A model generated the notes under the pieces. It saw only the letters and a program-made list of their open reading frames with translations. It searched no databases and was not told where the DNA came from. A DNA stretch of 44,833 nucleotides from Brevundimonas sp. (lineage in GTDB: Bacteria > Pseudomonadota > Alphaproteobacteria > Caulobacterales > Caulobacteraceae): assembly GCF_029946145.1 (NCBI RefSeq), contig NZ_JAQSDY010000011.1:1-44833 (forward strand). The letters are read 5' to 3'. A program made the translations under genes and the position numbers. Below, piece after piece: positions 15,796-23,789 of the stretch. How positions within the stretch are numbered: the first letter of the stretch is position 1; every line of letters starts with the position of its first letter.

Positions 15796-17289
15796 TCAAA
15801 CGTCGAACTTCACGCCCTGGGCCAGCGGCAGGCTGGTGGAAAAATTCACCGTCTGGGTCTGGCGGCGCATATAGGCCTTCCAGGCGTCAGAGCCGGATTC
15901 ACGACCGCCGCCGGTGTCCTTTTCGCCGCCGAAGGCCCCGCCGATCTCGGCGCCGGACGGGCCGATGTTGACGTTGGCGATGCCGCAGTCCGAACCCCAG
16001 GCGGACAGGAAGGCTTCCGCCTCGCGCACACTGTCAGTGAAGACACAGGAGCTCAGGCCCTGCGGGACGTCGTTCTGCATGGCCACGGCTTCTTCGAAAT
16101 CAGACCAGGTCAGGACGTAGAGGATGGGGGCGAAGGTCTCGTGCTGAACCACCGCGGTCTGGGCCGGCATACGAACGATGGCGGGATGGACATAGACGCC
16201 GTCGCACTGGACCCGGTCGCCGCCGACGACGATCTGGCCGCCCTGTTCGACAGCCTGCGACAGGGCCGTCTCGAACCCGTGCGCCGCCGCGTCATCGATC
16301 AGCGGGCCGATCAGGACCCCGGCCTCGCGCGGATCGCCGATGGGCAGGGTTTCGTAGGCCGCCTTCAGCCGGGCGATCAGGCCGTCCGCGATGCTCTCGT
16401 GCACCAGCAGACGTCGCAGGGTGGTGCAGCGCTGGCCGCAGGTGCCGACGGCCGAGAAGGCGATGGCGCGGACGGCCATGTCGAGGTCGGCGCTGGGGGT
16501 CACGATCATGGCGTTGTTGCCGCCGAGTTCCAGCAGACTGCGGCCGAGGCGGGCGGCCACGGTCCGGGCCACGGCCTTGCCCATCCGGGTCGAGCCGGTG
16601 GCGGAAACCAGAGCGATGCGCGGATCGGCGGTCAGGGTTTCGCCGGCCTCGCGGCCGCCGATCACGAGTTGGGACAGACTCTCGGGGGCGTCCCCGAAGC
16701 GGGCGGCGGCGCGATCGAAGATGGCCTGTGTCGCCAGCGCCGTCAGCGGCGTTTTCTCAGACGGCTTCCAGATCACCGGATCGCCGCAGACAAGGGCGAG
16801 GCAGGCGTTCCAGGCCCAGACCGCGACCGGGAAGTTGAAGGCCGAAATGACCAGCACCGGCCCCAGCGGCTGCCACGTCTCGCGCATGTGGTGGCCGGGA
16901 CGTTCGGAGGCGAGGGTGAGGCCGTACAGCTGGCGCGACAGGCCGACGGCGAAGTCGCAGATGTCGATCATCTCCTGAACCTCGCCGAGGCCTTCGGAGA
17001 CGATCTTTCCGGCTTCCAGCGTGACCAGGCGCGCAAGGTCGTCCTTCGACGCGCGCAACTCCTCGCCCAGCAGGCGGACCAGTTCGCCGCGGCGGGGCGC
17101 CGGGACGCGCTTCCATGCGTGGAAGGCGGTCACGGAACGGGCCGTGACGCCTTCGAGATCGCCTGTTTCGGCCAGGGCGCCGGCGCTGGAGCCATCGACC
17201 GGCGAGCGGGTCGTCAGCGCTCCGCCCCAGACGGCCCCGTCCACACCCAGTCGTTGCAGGATGGCCTTCGCCTCGTTCGCCGCCGTCAT
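15796..17289 (-). CDS. Aldehyde dehydrogenase, ALDH7/AmaB-like
   Basis: The 497-residue NAD-dependent dehydrogenase matches the ALDH7 group (alpha-aminoadipic semialdehyde or piperideine-6-carboxylate dehydrogenase of lysine breakdown). The catalytic cysteine is Cys288 in TCGQRCTTLRR and the general base is Glu254 in LLELGGNNAM. The SAFNFPVAVWAWN oxyanion segment and SATGSTRMGK are intact. Group-specific features are WQPLGPVLVISAFNFP and the C-terminal GSDCGIANVNIGPSGAEIGGAFGGEK. I chose the second ATG (17287-17289): GGAG touches the first ATG but is 6 bases from the second. No lysine-catabolism neighbours are present, so the substrate is inferred from family only. Confidence 0.9.
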   Translation of the reverse strand: MTAANEAKAILQRLGVDGAVWGGALTTRSPVDGSSAGALAETGDLEGVTARSVTAFHAWKRVPAPRRGELVRLLGEELRASKDDLARLVTLEAGKIVSEGLGEVQEMIDICDFAVGLSRQLYGLTLASERPGHHMRETWQPLGPVLVISAFNFPVAVWAWNACLALVCGDPVIWKPSEKTPLTALATQAIFDRAAARFGDAPESLSQLVIGGREAGETLTADPRIALVSATGSTRMGKAVARTVAARLGRSLLELGGNNAMIVTPSADLDMAVRAIAFSAVGTCGQRCTTLRRLLVHESIADGLIARLKAAYETLPIGDPREAGVLIGPLIDDAAAHGFETALSQAVEQGGQIVVGGDRVQCDGVYVHPAIVRMPAQTAVVQHETFAPILYVLTWSDFEEAVAMQNDVPQGLSSCVFTDSVREAEAFLSAWGSDCGIANVNIGPSGAEIGGAFGGEKDTGGGRESGSDAWKAYMRRQTQTVNFSTSLPLAQGVKFDV

Positions 17290-17339
17290 CGTCATCTCCG
17301 GTTCGAGGCTGCGGCTTAGCCGCAGAGCCGGACAAACGA

Positions 17340-17367
17340 AAGGCCGCCCCGTCGCCGGGGCGGCCTT
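17340..17367 (-). terminator. Rho-independent terminator
   Basis: AAGGCCGCCCC / GGGGCGGCCTT forms an 11-bp stem with a 6-base loop. On the minus strand it is followed by TCGTTTGT. It lies 19 bases after the stop of the small exported protein gene and before the ALDH gene, so it ends that transcript. Confidence 0.8.
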
Positions 17368-17385
17368 CTGTTCTCCCCGCCGGTC

Positions 17386-17778
17386 CTACCAGCGGTCGCG
17401 GCGGTCCATCCGGAGCATGGCCTGGATGCGGTCCAGACGGTAGCTCAGGGCCGCGTACTCCCGCTGGCCAAGTCGGCCGTCGCGGGCGTAGCGCCATTCC
17501 AGGCTGCGGTACTGCTGCATCTCCCAGCCCAGGCGCCGGGCTTCGCCCCGGCTGACGCGGCCGTTGTAGGCGACGCGGTTGATCTGCTGCGCGAGGCGCT
17601 GCGCGCGGTACTGCAGGTCGTTGCCGTAGCCGCGGTTGTAGCCGTAGCCCTGGTCATACCCCGGCGAGCCGACGCCGATGGAGAAGGTGACGTTCTGGGC
17701 CAGCGCCGGCGTGGCCGTCATGACCGCCGTCGCCGCCAGCGTGGAAAGCAGGGCCTTCCGGATCATGGCGGTTTTCAT
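17386..17778 (-). CDS. Small exported Arg/Tyr-rich helical protein
   Basis: The 130-residue protein has a signal peptide (MKTAMIRKALLSTLAATAVM..., cleavage after ALAQ near residue 28). A Gly/Tyr-rich linker (GYDQGYGYNRGYGN) follows, and then a helical hairpin rich in arginine: QQINRVAYNGRVSRGEARRLGWEMQQYRSLEWRYARDGRLGQREYAAL. The same helical hairpin pattern appears in the protein at 38868-39317, so the two are paralogues. Envelope location is likely; function unknown. The ATG at 17776-17778 has GAGGA 10 bases upstream. A terminator follows at 17340-17367. Confidence 0.82.
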   Translation of the reverse strand: MKTAMIRKALLSTLAATAVMTATPALAQNVTFSIGVGSPGYDQGYGYNRGYGNDLQYRAQRLAQQINRVAYNGRVSRGEARRLGWEMQQYRSLEWRYARDGRLGQREYAALSYRLDRIQAMLRMDRRDRW

Positions 17779-17943
17779 TGTCGTATTCCTCATCCTTCCG
17801 ATCCGGAGCGGACCGTGGAGGCAGAAAACCACGCGGGGCCTGACACGACCCTGAGGGCCTCGTTGTCTGGCAGTCATGTGGCTGAACCGGAACCGGCGGC
17901 GCGGGCGGGGGTTTTGACGGCAACCCATCCAAGGAGAGACCCG

Positions 17944-18354
17944 ATGAAAGTTCGCGACGTAATGAGCAAGGACGTCCAGGTCGCCCGCCCGGGCGATACC
18001 GTCCAGGAGGTCGCCTCGCGCATGGCGGCCGGCGATTTCGGCTTCATGCCGGTGGCCGACGGCGACACGCTGATCGGCACGATCACCGACCGGGACCTGA
18101 CCGTCCGGGCCCTGGCCCAGGGCGCCGCGGCCAGCGCGCCGGTGGTGGAATACATCACCCGTGATCCGCATACGGCCAATGCCGACGATGACCTGAAGAC
18201 CGTGCTGGACGCCATGGGTACGAAGCAGATCCGCCGCCTGCCCGTCCTGGACAAGGACAGCCGTCTGGTCGGGGTCGTCTCGCTGGGCGACCTGTCGACC
18301 CGGGTGAAGGAAAAGTACGCGGGCGAAGCGCTGGAAGACATTTCGCGGGCCTGA
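17944..18354 (+). CDS. CBS-domain pair protein
   Basis: A 136-residue cytosolic protein made of two CBS motifs: MKVRDVMSKDVQVARPGDTVQEVASRMAAGDFGFMPV...LIGTITDRDLT, and DPHTANADDDLKTVLDAMGTKQIRRLPVLD...LVGVVSLGDLS. Such stand-alone CBS pairs dimerise and bind adenine nucleotides. They are often stress-induced, but the partner is not visible here. The AAGGAGAGACCCG ribosome binding site precedes the ATG at 17944. It is divergent from the small exported protein gene. Confidence 0.93.
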   Translation: MKVRDVMSKDVQVARPGDTVQEVASRMAAGDFGFMPVADGDTLIGTITDRDLTVRALAQGAAASAPVVEYITRDPHTANADDDLKTVLDAMGTKQIRRLPVLDKDSRLVGVVSLGDLSTRVKEKYAGEALEDISRA

Positions 18355-18458
18355 TCCGGCTCGGGTGAAGCCGGCGTTTACGTCTGCTTCACCCTATCGC
18401 GGAACCGGCTGTTCATCCGCGACGGCGCACTCTGGGCGTCCAGGATCGGGAGACATGG

Positions 18459-19037
18459 ATGGCGCGCGCGCAGTTCCAGAAGGGACAGAAGGTCTGGGTC
18501 GAATGCGTCGGCGCATGGGCCCAGATCGAGAAGGTCCAGCCCGTCTGGGCCAAGGGATTCGAGGAACCCGTCCGCGTCACCTACGACGTCGGCCTGGGCC
18601 GGGAATTCCTGGGGCACGAACTTCTGCTGCCGACCGAGGACCCCGCCGCCAACACGGGCGAGGCGTGGCGGCTGATGCGGGCCCGCAACAAGTGGCAGAG
18701 TGCGGACGACTGTCCCCATCATCCCTTCCCCGGCACCTATCCCGTGGTCGTGACCGACAAGGCCGACTGGGGTGGATGGCGCGTGCCCGGCGCGGAGTAT
18801 GACCGCGACCCCGACCAGATCGAATTCCAGGCCCGCCTGATCGCGGCCTCGCCCCGGCTGCTGGCCCTGGCCGAGCGCCTGGTAGGGTCGGTGGACGAGG
18901 CGCCCGACGACGCGCCGCCGGAGCTTCAGGAACTGGCGCGCGTGGCGCGCGCGGTGCTGAAGACAGTCACGGACGTTCTGGTCTCGCCGACCGAGATCGC
19001 GGGCGGCGCAACCCAGCGGGAAACGCAGGCCGCCTGA
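18459..19037 (+). CDS. Unknown protein with N-terminal beta domain
   Basis: The 192-residue protein begins with what looks like a small SH3-like beta-barrel: KGQKVWVECVGAWAQIEKVQPVWAKGF, VRVTYDVGLGREF. A conserved-looking segment, WRLMRARNKWQSADDCPHHPFPGTYPVVVTDKADWGGWRVPGAEYDRD, follows, and then two helices (FQARLIAASPRLLALAERLVGSV, LQELARVARAVLKTVTDVLV). It has no signal peptide or membrane helix and I do not recognise a family. I chose the ATG at 18459 in frame, with GGGAG 6 bases upstream; an out-of-frame ATG lies at 18455. Confidence 0.7.
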   Translation: MARAQFQKGQKVWVECVGAWAQIEKVQPVWAKGFEEPVRVTYDVGLGREFLGHELLLPTEDPAANTGEAWRLMRARNKWQSADDCPHHPFPGTYPVVVTDKADWGGWRVPGAEYDRDPDQIEFQARLIAASPRLLALAERLVGSVDEAPDDAPPELQELARVARAVLKTVTDVLVSPTEIAGGATQRETQAA

Positions 19038-19128
19038 AACCGTTGATGGTTCCGAACCAAGGCTCGACAGGAATCCGCGACGCAGCCTAGATTCCTCTGA
19101 TCGACGTCGATTTCTCGGGGAGAGCGCC

Positions 19129-21540
19129 TTGCGGGGCAACGAGCGCCGCATAACCAGCGAGGGAAGGCGTTCAGCGGACCGGCGCAAGGGCCCGCCGGCG
19201 TGGCTTCGCATCGCCCTGCTGACCGTCACCCTGGCCGTCGCCGCCTATGTCTTGCTGTTCGCCCGTGAAATGGCGCGACCGGGACTGGAGGCCGACGCCC
19301 TGCGCCTGAGCGCCATCGATCGCGAGGCCCGCCTGCTGGCCCTCGATCTCGAAACCCGCATCGCCCCCGTACAGGCCGCCGTCCGCGTCGCCGCGGTCAG
19401 CGCCGGTTCTCCCGCGGAAATCCTGCAGCGCGCCCGCGCCGCCGCACCGGGCGGAGCTTTCGCCGTTCTCGACGGCGCGGGGCGCCCGGTCGCGGTCACG
19501 GGCGGAGACGCCCGGCTGTTCATCGCCGCCCTCGACCGCCCGCGCCTGAGCGCCGACGGCAAGGCCGTCCTGATCTCGCATCCGCTTGGCGGCGGACGCC
19601 GACTGGTCGGCCGCGCGCCCCTGCCGGCGCTGGTCGCTCAGGATGGCGTCAACCGCTCGATCCTGTCCGCGCCGGACACCGTCCTGACCAGCGCCCGGAT
19701 GGACGCCGCCGCACTGGGCCTTTCGGTTGTGCCCGTGGCCGCCAACGGCCAGGGGGTCACCCTGCGCGACGACGGGCACGCCATCCGCCGCACTGGCGCG
19801 GCGGTCGGGGACTCCGGCCTGATCGCCGTCGCCTCGACGCCGGTCACCGTCGGGACCGACGCCCTGCTGGACGATGTCTGGGTGCTGACCGCGCCGGTCG
19901 GAATCGGCGCGTTCGTGGTCCTGCTGGCGCTGCTGCTGCAACGCCGGCAGCAGGGCATAAGCCAGGAATGGGCGGCCTCGGAACAGCGGTTCCGCGGCGC
20001 CGTCGAGGCGGCCCGGTGCGGCGTGTGGGAATGGGACACCGACAGCGACGTGGTCACCATCTCGGACTACATGGCCCAGCTGATGGGCCTGGAGCAGCGC
20101 GGCACGGTCACGAGCGACGAGATGCTGGCCCGGATCCACCCGCGCTATCACGAGGCGGTGCTGCACGCCGTGCGTCAGGCCCAGACCTTCGGCACCTTCG
20201 ACGTCAGCTTCCCCGTTTCGGACGCCCAGGGCAGGGCGCGCTGGATCGACGCACGGGGCCAGGCGCGTGGCGACCGGGGCGATGAAGGCTTCACCAGCGT
20301 GCTGGGCGTGGCCCTGGACACCACCGAGGCCCGCCGCGCCAAGGCCCAGGCCCAGGCCGCCGAGAGCCGGCTGCGTGACGGAATCGAGAGCGTGTCGGAC
20401 GCCTTCGTCCTGTTCGACAAACAGGGCCGGCTGATCCTGTCCAACCAGGCGTTCCAGGACGCGTTCGGCTTCGAAGAGGGCGTCGTTCGCCGCGGCGCCT
20501 TCAAACAGGACCTGAACCGCATCGCCGCCCTGGCCATCACCTCGGACCAGCCCGCGGCGGGCGGACGGGCCGGCGCGCGCGAGATCGAACTGAACGACGG
20601 GCGCTGGCTGCAACTGGTCGAGCGTTTCACCTCGGACGGCGGCTCGGTCGTGACGGCGGCGGACATCACCGCCATCAAGCGCAAGGAGGCCGAGCGCCAG
20701 CGGGCCACCGAACGACTGCACGTCACGATCACCGAGCTGGAGGACCGCGAGGAGCGCCTGTCGCTGCTGGCGCGCAAATACGAGGTGGCCATGACGCGGG
20801 CCGAGGCGGCCAACCAGGCCAAGTCGGAGTTCCTGGCCAATATGAGCCATGAATTGCGCACCCCGCTGAACGCCATCAACGGCTTCTCGGAAATCATGGC
20901 CGGAGAGATGTTCGGACCGCTGGGCGACGCCCGGTACAAGGGCTATGCCGCCGACATCCTGAGGTCGGGCCAGCATTTGCTGAGTCTGATCAACGACATC
21001 CTCGACATGGCCAAGATCGAGGCCGGCAAGCTGACGCTGCACTATGAAACGGTGTCGCTGAAGGAGGTGGTCGAGGACGCGACGCGGCTGATGCGCGGCA
21101 AGATCCAGGAGGCCGGTCTGAACCTGCTGGTCGACGCCCCCGAGATGCCCGAGATCGACGCCGACTATCGCGGTCTGAAGCAGGTGGTCCTGAACCTGAT
21201 CTCGAACGCGGTGAAGTTCACGCCCGAGGGCGGCGACATCGTCGTGGCCCTGTCACGCGAGGACGATGACCGGGTGCGGGTGGCCGTGACCGACACCGGC
21301 ATCGGCATCGCGGCCAAGGACCTGGACCGGCTGGCGCGGCCGTTCGAACAGGTCGAGGGCCAGCACTCCAAGACCACCCAGGGCACCGGCCTGGGCCTGG
21401 CCCTGACCAAGTCGCTGATCGAGCTGCACGGCGGTGTCCTGACCATCGCCAGCGAGCCCGGGCGGGGAACCACTGTGGGCTTCGTCCTGCCGATCCGGCG
21501 GCCCGGCGCCGCCCGGACGGAACAGGCCCGCGCGGCCTGA
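19129..21540 (+). CDS. pleC: Membrane sensor histidine kinase with PAS domains, PleC-like
   Basis: The 803-residue kinase starts at TTG 19129. It has a membrane helix (27-45), a periplasmic domain of about 205 residues, a second helix (253-270), two PAS-like regions (about 284-400 and 412-515), and a coiled linker. The HisKA box is EFLANMSHELRTPLNAINGFSEIM with phospho-acceptor His574. A HATPase domain follows (NLISNAVKFTP, DTGIGIA, GTGLGLALTKSLIELHGG). The H-box and the GEMFGPLGDARYKGYAADI segment are the type of the DivJ/PleC/DivL group. The periplasmic domain plus PAS suggest PleC, the DivK/PleD phosphatase-kinase of polar development. That gene assignment rests on my memory of the family. 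It converges on the periplasmic sensor gene with 6 bases between. Confidence 0.75.
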   Translation: MRGNERRITSEGRRSADRRKGPPAWLRIALLTVTLAVAAYVLLFAREMARPGLEADALRLSAIDREARLLALDLETRIAPVQAAVRVAAVSAGSPAEILQRARAAAPGGAFAVLDGAGRPVAVTGGDARLFIAALDRPRLSADGKAVLISHPLGGGRRLVGRAPLPALVAQDGVNRSILSAPDTVLTSARMDAAALGLSVVPVAANGQGVTLRDDGHAIRRTGAAVGDSGLIAVASTPVTVGTDALLDDVWVLTAPVGIGAFVVLLALLLQRRQQGISQEWAASEQRFRGAVEAARCGVWEWDTDSDVVTISDYMAQLMGLEQRGTVTSDEMLARIHPRYHEAVLHAVRQAQTFGTFDVSFPVSDAQGRARWIDARGQARGDRGDEGFTSVLGVALDTTEARRAKAQAQAAESRLRDGIESVSDAFVLFDKQGRLILSNQAFQDAFGFEEGVVRRGAFKQDLNRIAALAITSDQPAAGGRAGAREIELNDGRWLQLVERFTSDGGSVVTAADITAIKRKEAERQRATERLHVTITELEDREERLSLLARKYEVAMTRAEAANQAKSEFLANMSHELRTPLNAINGFSEIMAGEMFGPLGDARYKGYAADILRSGQHLLSLINDILDMAKIEAGKLTLHYETVSLKEVVEDATRLMRGKIQEAGLNLLVDAPEMPEIDADYRGLKQVVLNLISNAVKFTPEGGDIVVALSREDDDRVRVAVTDTGIGIAAKDLDRLARPFEQVEGQHSKTTQGTGLGLALTKSLIELHGGVLTIASEPGRGTTVGFVLPIRRPGAARTEQARAA

Positions 21541-21546
21541 GGCCGT

Positions 21547-22047
21547 TCAGTTGGCCGGAGCCGACCCCTTTTTCTGATTGTCGCTGCGCACGACGCCGCG
21601 GCCGCGACGCGTCAGGATTTGCGACAGGGCCTTGCGATCGGCGGGCTCCAGCGTGTCCAGCACGGCGACGGCGTCCGTCTCAAGCCGGGCGCGGCCCCGC
21701 AGTTCGGCTTCGCGGGACTCCGCCAGCAGGGTGGTCACCCGGGCGCTGTCGAAGGCGTCGGACGAGGCGATCCGGACCGCCTCGCGCCGCTTCTGGCGGG
21801 CTTCCTCGAAATCCGGACGGCCCTCGAGAGCCGAGGCGCGCAGGGTGTCGCGCACCCGGTCGCGCACCGCCGGGTCCAGCTGGCCGATCAGCGCCATGGG
21901 CGAGTTCGCGCGGGGCGCCCGGTGCTGCGCCTCGACCCGCTTTTCGACCTGGGCGCGGGTGACCAACAGGCTGCCCCCCGCGGCGATGGCGAACAGATTC
22001 AGGGCCACCGAAGCGGCGAGGGCGATCTTCAGCGTTCGGGACGTCAT
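21547..22047 (-). CDS. Periplasmic heavy-metal-sensor-family protein (CnrX/Spy-like)
   Basis: The 166-residue protein has an N-terminal membrane anchor (ALAASVALNLFAIAAGGSLLV) and a periplasmic four-helix hairpin of the Metal_resist type (LDPAVRDRVRDTLRA, LEPADRKALSQILTRRG). It overlaps the upstream anti-sigma-like gene by 4 bases (ATGA) and is third in a sigma / anti-sigma / sensor operon, as in cnrYXH systems. The mature domain has a single histidine and no cysteine. It therefore lacks the His/Met/Glu metal site of CnrX and may sense something other than nickel or cobalt. The signal is unknown. Confidence 0.8.
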   Translation of the reverse strand: MTSRTLKIALAASVALNLFAIAAGGSLLVTRAQVEKRVEAQHRAPRANSPMALIGQLDPAVRDRVRDTLRASALEGRPDFEEARQKRREAVRIASSDAFDSARVTTLLAESREAELRGRARLETDAVAVLDTLEPADRKALSQILTRRGRGVVRSDNQKKGSAPAN

Positions 22048-22472
22048 CCCAGCACCTCGGTGTCATCCACGCCCATCAACGACGCCTGATACAGGACCGC
22101 GTCAGCCTGGGCGTCGGCGGTCAGGTGGGTCGTCATCATGAAGCCCGCGGCCACGCCCGCGCAGGCGGCGGCAGCCCAGCCGGCGCCGAACGCCAGGGTC
22201 AGGCGGTCCAGCCAGCGACGGCCTTCGCGCCGCGCCTTCAGGCCGGCTTCGGCAGCCGAGGCGATCACGCGGTCGCGCAGCGCCATTGAAGGATGGGGCG
22301 CGCGCGACAGGTGCAGCAGGGCGTCCACCGCATCCGCTTCGGCCAGGGCCGCGTGCGCGGTTTCGGGATGGGCCGCGGCGAAAGCCCGGGCTTCCGCACG
22401 TTCGTTTTCGGGCCAACGCCGGGCGTCGGCGCCCCAGGCGGCGATCAGGGCGAGGAACCGTTCGGATGTCAT
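22044..22472 (-). CDS. Membrane anti-sigma-factor-like protein
   Basis: The 142-residue protein has a cytosolic helical N-terminal region of about 90 residues (FLALIAAWGADARRWPENERAEARAF, then LLHLSRAPHPSMALRDRV). One membrane helix follows (FGAGWAAAACAGVAAGFMMTTHL) with a short periplasmic tail. It sits between the ECF sigma gene and the periplasmic sensor gene, the expected place of an anti-sigma factor. No zinc-binding HxxxCxxC motif is present. The ATG at 22472 lies 10 bases after AAGGAG. A TTG at 22481 overlapping the sigma stop is an alternative, but it is only 1 base from the Shine-Dalgarno. It overlaps the downstream gene by 4 bases. Confidence 0.75.
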   Translation of the reverse strand: MTSERFLALIAAWGADARRWPENERAEARAFAAAHPETAHAALAEADAVDALLHLSRAPHPSMALRDRVIASAAEAGLKARREGRRWLDRLTLAFGAGWAAAACAGVAAGFMMTTHLTADAQADAVLYQASLMGVDDTEVLG

Positions 22473-22477
22473 CGCTC

Positions 22478-23041
22478 TCAAACTCCTTCAGTCCCCGGCC
22501 GGATATCGGCCAGGGCCAGTCTCAACGCCCGCCGCCCACGCGCCAGCAGACTTTCCAGCGCATCGACGCTGATCTCCATCAGGGCCGCGGCCTCGATATT
22601 GGTCAGTTCCTGATAATGACACAGGACGACCGCTTCGCGCTGACGAACGGGCAGACGCGCAAGCGCCGCATTCACCCGCGCGCCAACATCCGCGGCCATC
22701 AGGCCCCGGTCGGGCGAGGGGCCGTCGTCGGGCCGGTCCGGCGGAGCATCCGTCGGGACCTCGCGCCGCCGGCGCAGCCGGTCGTAGCAGAGATTCAGAC
22801 CCACCCGGTGAAGCCAGGTGTCGAACTTGGCCTGCCCCGGCGTCCAGCGGGGCGCCTGTTTCCAGGCCCTCAGCATGGCGTCCTGGGCCACGTCCTCGGC
22901 CTCGACGGGATCGCCCAGCATGCGCTGGGCGAGCGCCAGCATCCGCGGCAGCTTGCGGGCCACCATGGCCTGGATGGCCGCGGGGTCGCCCTGACCCACG
23001 CGGCGCACCAGTTCCTCGTCGGGGTCGGCGATCAACGCCAA
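22478..23041 (-). CDS. ECF-type RNA polymerase sigma factor
   Basis: The 187-residue sigma-70 family protein contains region 2 (ARKLPRMLALAQRMLGDPVEAEDVAQDAMLRAWKQAPRW, then FDTWLHRVGLNLCYDRLRRRR) and region 4 (LARLPVRQREAVVLCHYQELTNIEAAALMEISVDALESLLARGRRALR). Region 1 and region 3 are absent, as in ECF factors. It is followed at once by an anti-sigma-like membrane protein and a periplasmic sensor. It therefore probably directs an envelope-stress regulon, including its own operon. The apparent start is TTG at 23041 (GGGAG upstream). A second TTG at 23035 has AGGA 6 bases before it and is about as likely. Confidence 0.9.
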   Translation of the reverse strand: MALIADPDEELVRRVGQGDPAAIQAMVARKLPRMLALAQRMLGDPVEAEDVAQDAMLRAWKQAPRWTPGQAKFDTWLHRVGLNLCYDRLRRRREVPTDAPPDRPDDGPSPDRGLMAADVGARVNAALARLPVRQREAVVLCHYQELTNIEAAALMEISVDALESLLARGRRALRLALADIRPGTEGV

Positions 23042-23106
23042 TCCTGCCCTCTCCCGTCGTTCGCGAAAGGGTCAGTCGGCCAATGACCGTCGCCCCATCC
23101 ATCATC

Positions 23107-23721
23107 CTACTCCGAAGCGGGCGCCGGAGGCGACGCCTGGCGCGCGGCGCGGTGTTCGCTCATCCGCCCGTGGCGCTGTTCGCGCATCGCCTGCATGCCG
23201 GCCTGGCGTTCCGCCGCGGTGATGAAGCCGTCGCGGTCAGCGTCCATGCGGGTGAAGGCCTGTTCGGCCTTGCCCTGCGCCTCGGCGATCGAGACCGGGC
23301 CTCGTCCCTCCATGTGCTGGCCGCGATGGGCCATGCCGGCGCCGGGATGCATACGGCCCGGACGGGCGGCGCGTTGCGAACCGGCCTCGGCGCGTGCCGC
23401 ACGCCGGCTGTCGAACTCGGCGCGGCTGATGGCGCCGTCACTGTTCGCGTCCAGACGCTGGAAACGGGCGTCGGCGCGTTGGGCCATGTGCGCCTGGGCG
23501 GCGGCGCGCATTTCCTCGGGCGCGACAGAGCCGTCGCCGTTGGCGTCGGCGGTGGTCAGGCGCTGCACGCGTCGGCCGACGAACTCAGCCCGGCTGATGC
23601 GGCCGTCGCCATCGGCGTCGGCCCGCAAGCCCCGGGCCGGGGATTGCTGCGCCAGGGCGACGCCGCCCGCGGCGGCCAGGGTCAGGGCGGCGAGGGCGCC
23701 GGCCAGAAGGGTCTTTCTCAT
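23107..23721 (-). CDS. Exported EF-hand calcium-binding protein
   Basis: The 204-residue protein has a signal peptide (MRKTLLAGALAALTLAAAGGVALAQQ) and four EF-hand loops: DADGDGRISRAE (35-46), DANGDGSVAPEE (59-70), DANSDGAISRAE (91-102) and DADRDGFITAAE (160-171). The first three follow the canonical DxDxDG pattern closely; in the fourth Arg replaces the usual Gly/Asn. The C-terminal 30 residues are His/Met/Arg-rich. It is probably a periplasmic calcium buffer or sensor. GGAG lies 8 bases before the ATG at 23721. It precedes the ECF sigma operon by 65 bases on the same strand. Confidence 0.9.
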   Translation of the reverse strand: MRKTLLAGALAALTLAAAGGVALAQQSPARGLRADADGDGRISRAEFVGRRVQRLTTADANGDGSVAPEEMRAAAQAHMAQRADARFQRLDANSDGAISRAEFDSRRAARAEAGSQRAARPGRMHPGAGMAHRGQHMEGRGPVSIAEAQGKAEQAFTRMDADRDGFITAAERQAGMQAMREQRHGRMSEHRAARQASPPAPASE

Positions 23722-23789
23722 CAGATGATCTCCAGGGCCGCCCAACGCGGCCGTTTCGTCCCTGTCTGGAGAGTGAAACGGCGGCCGGG

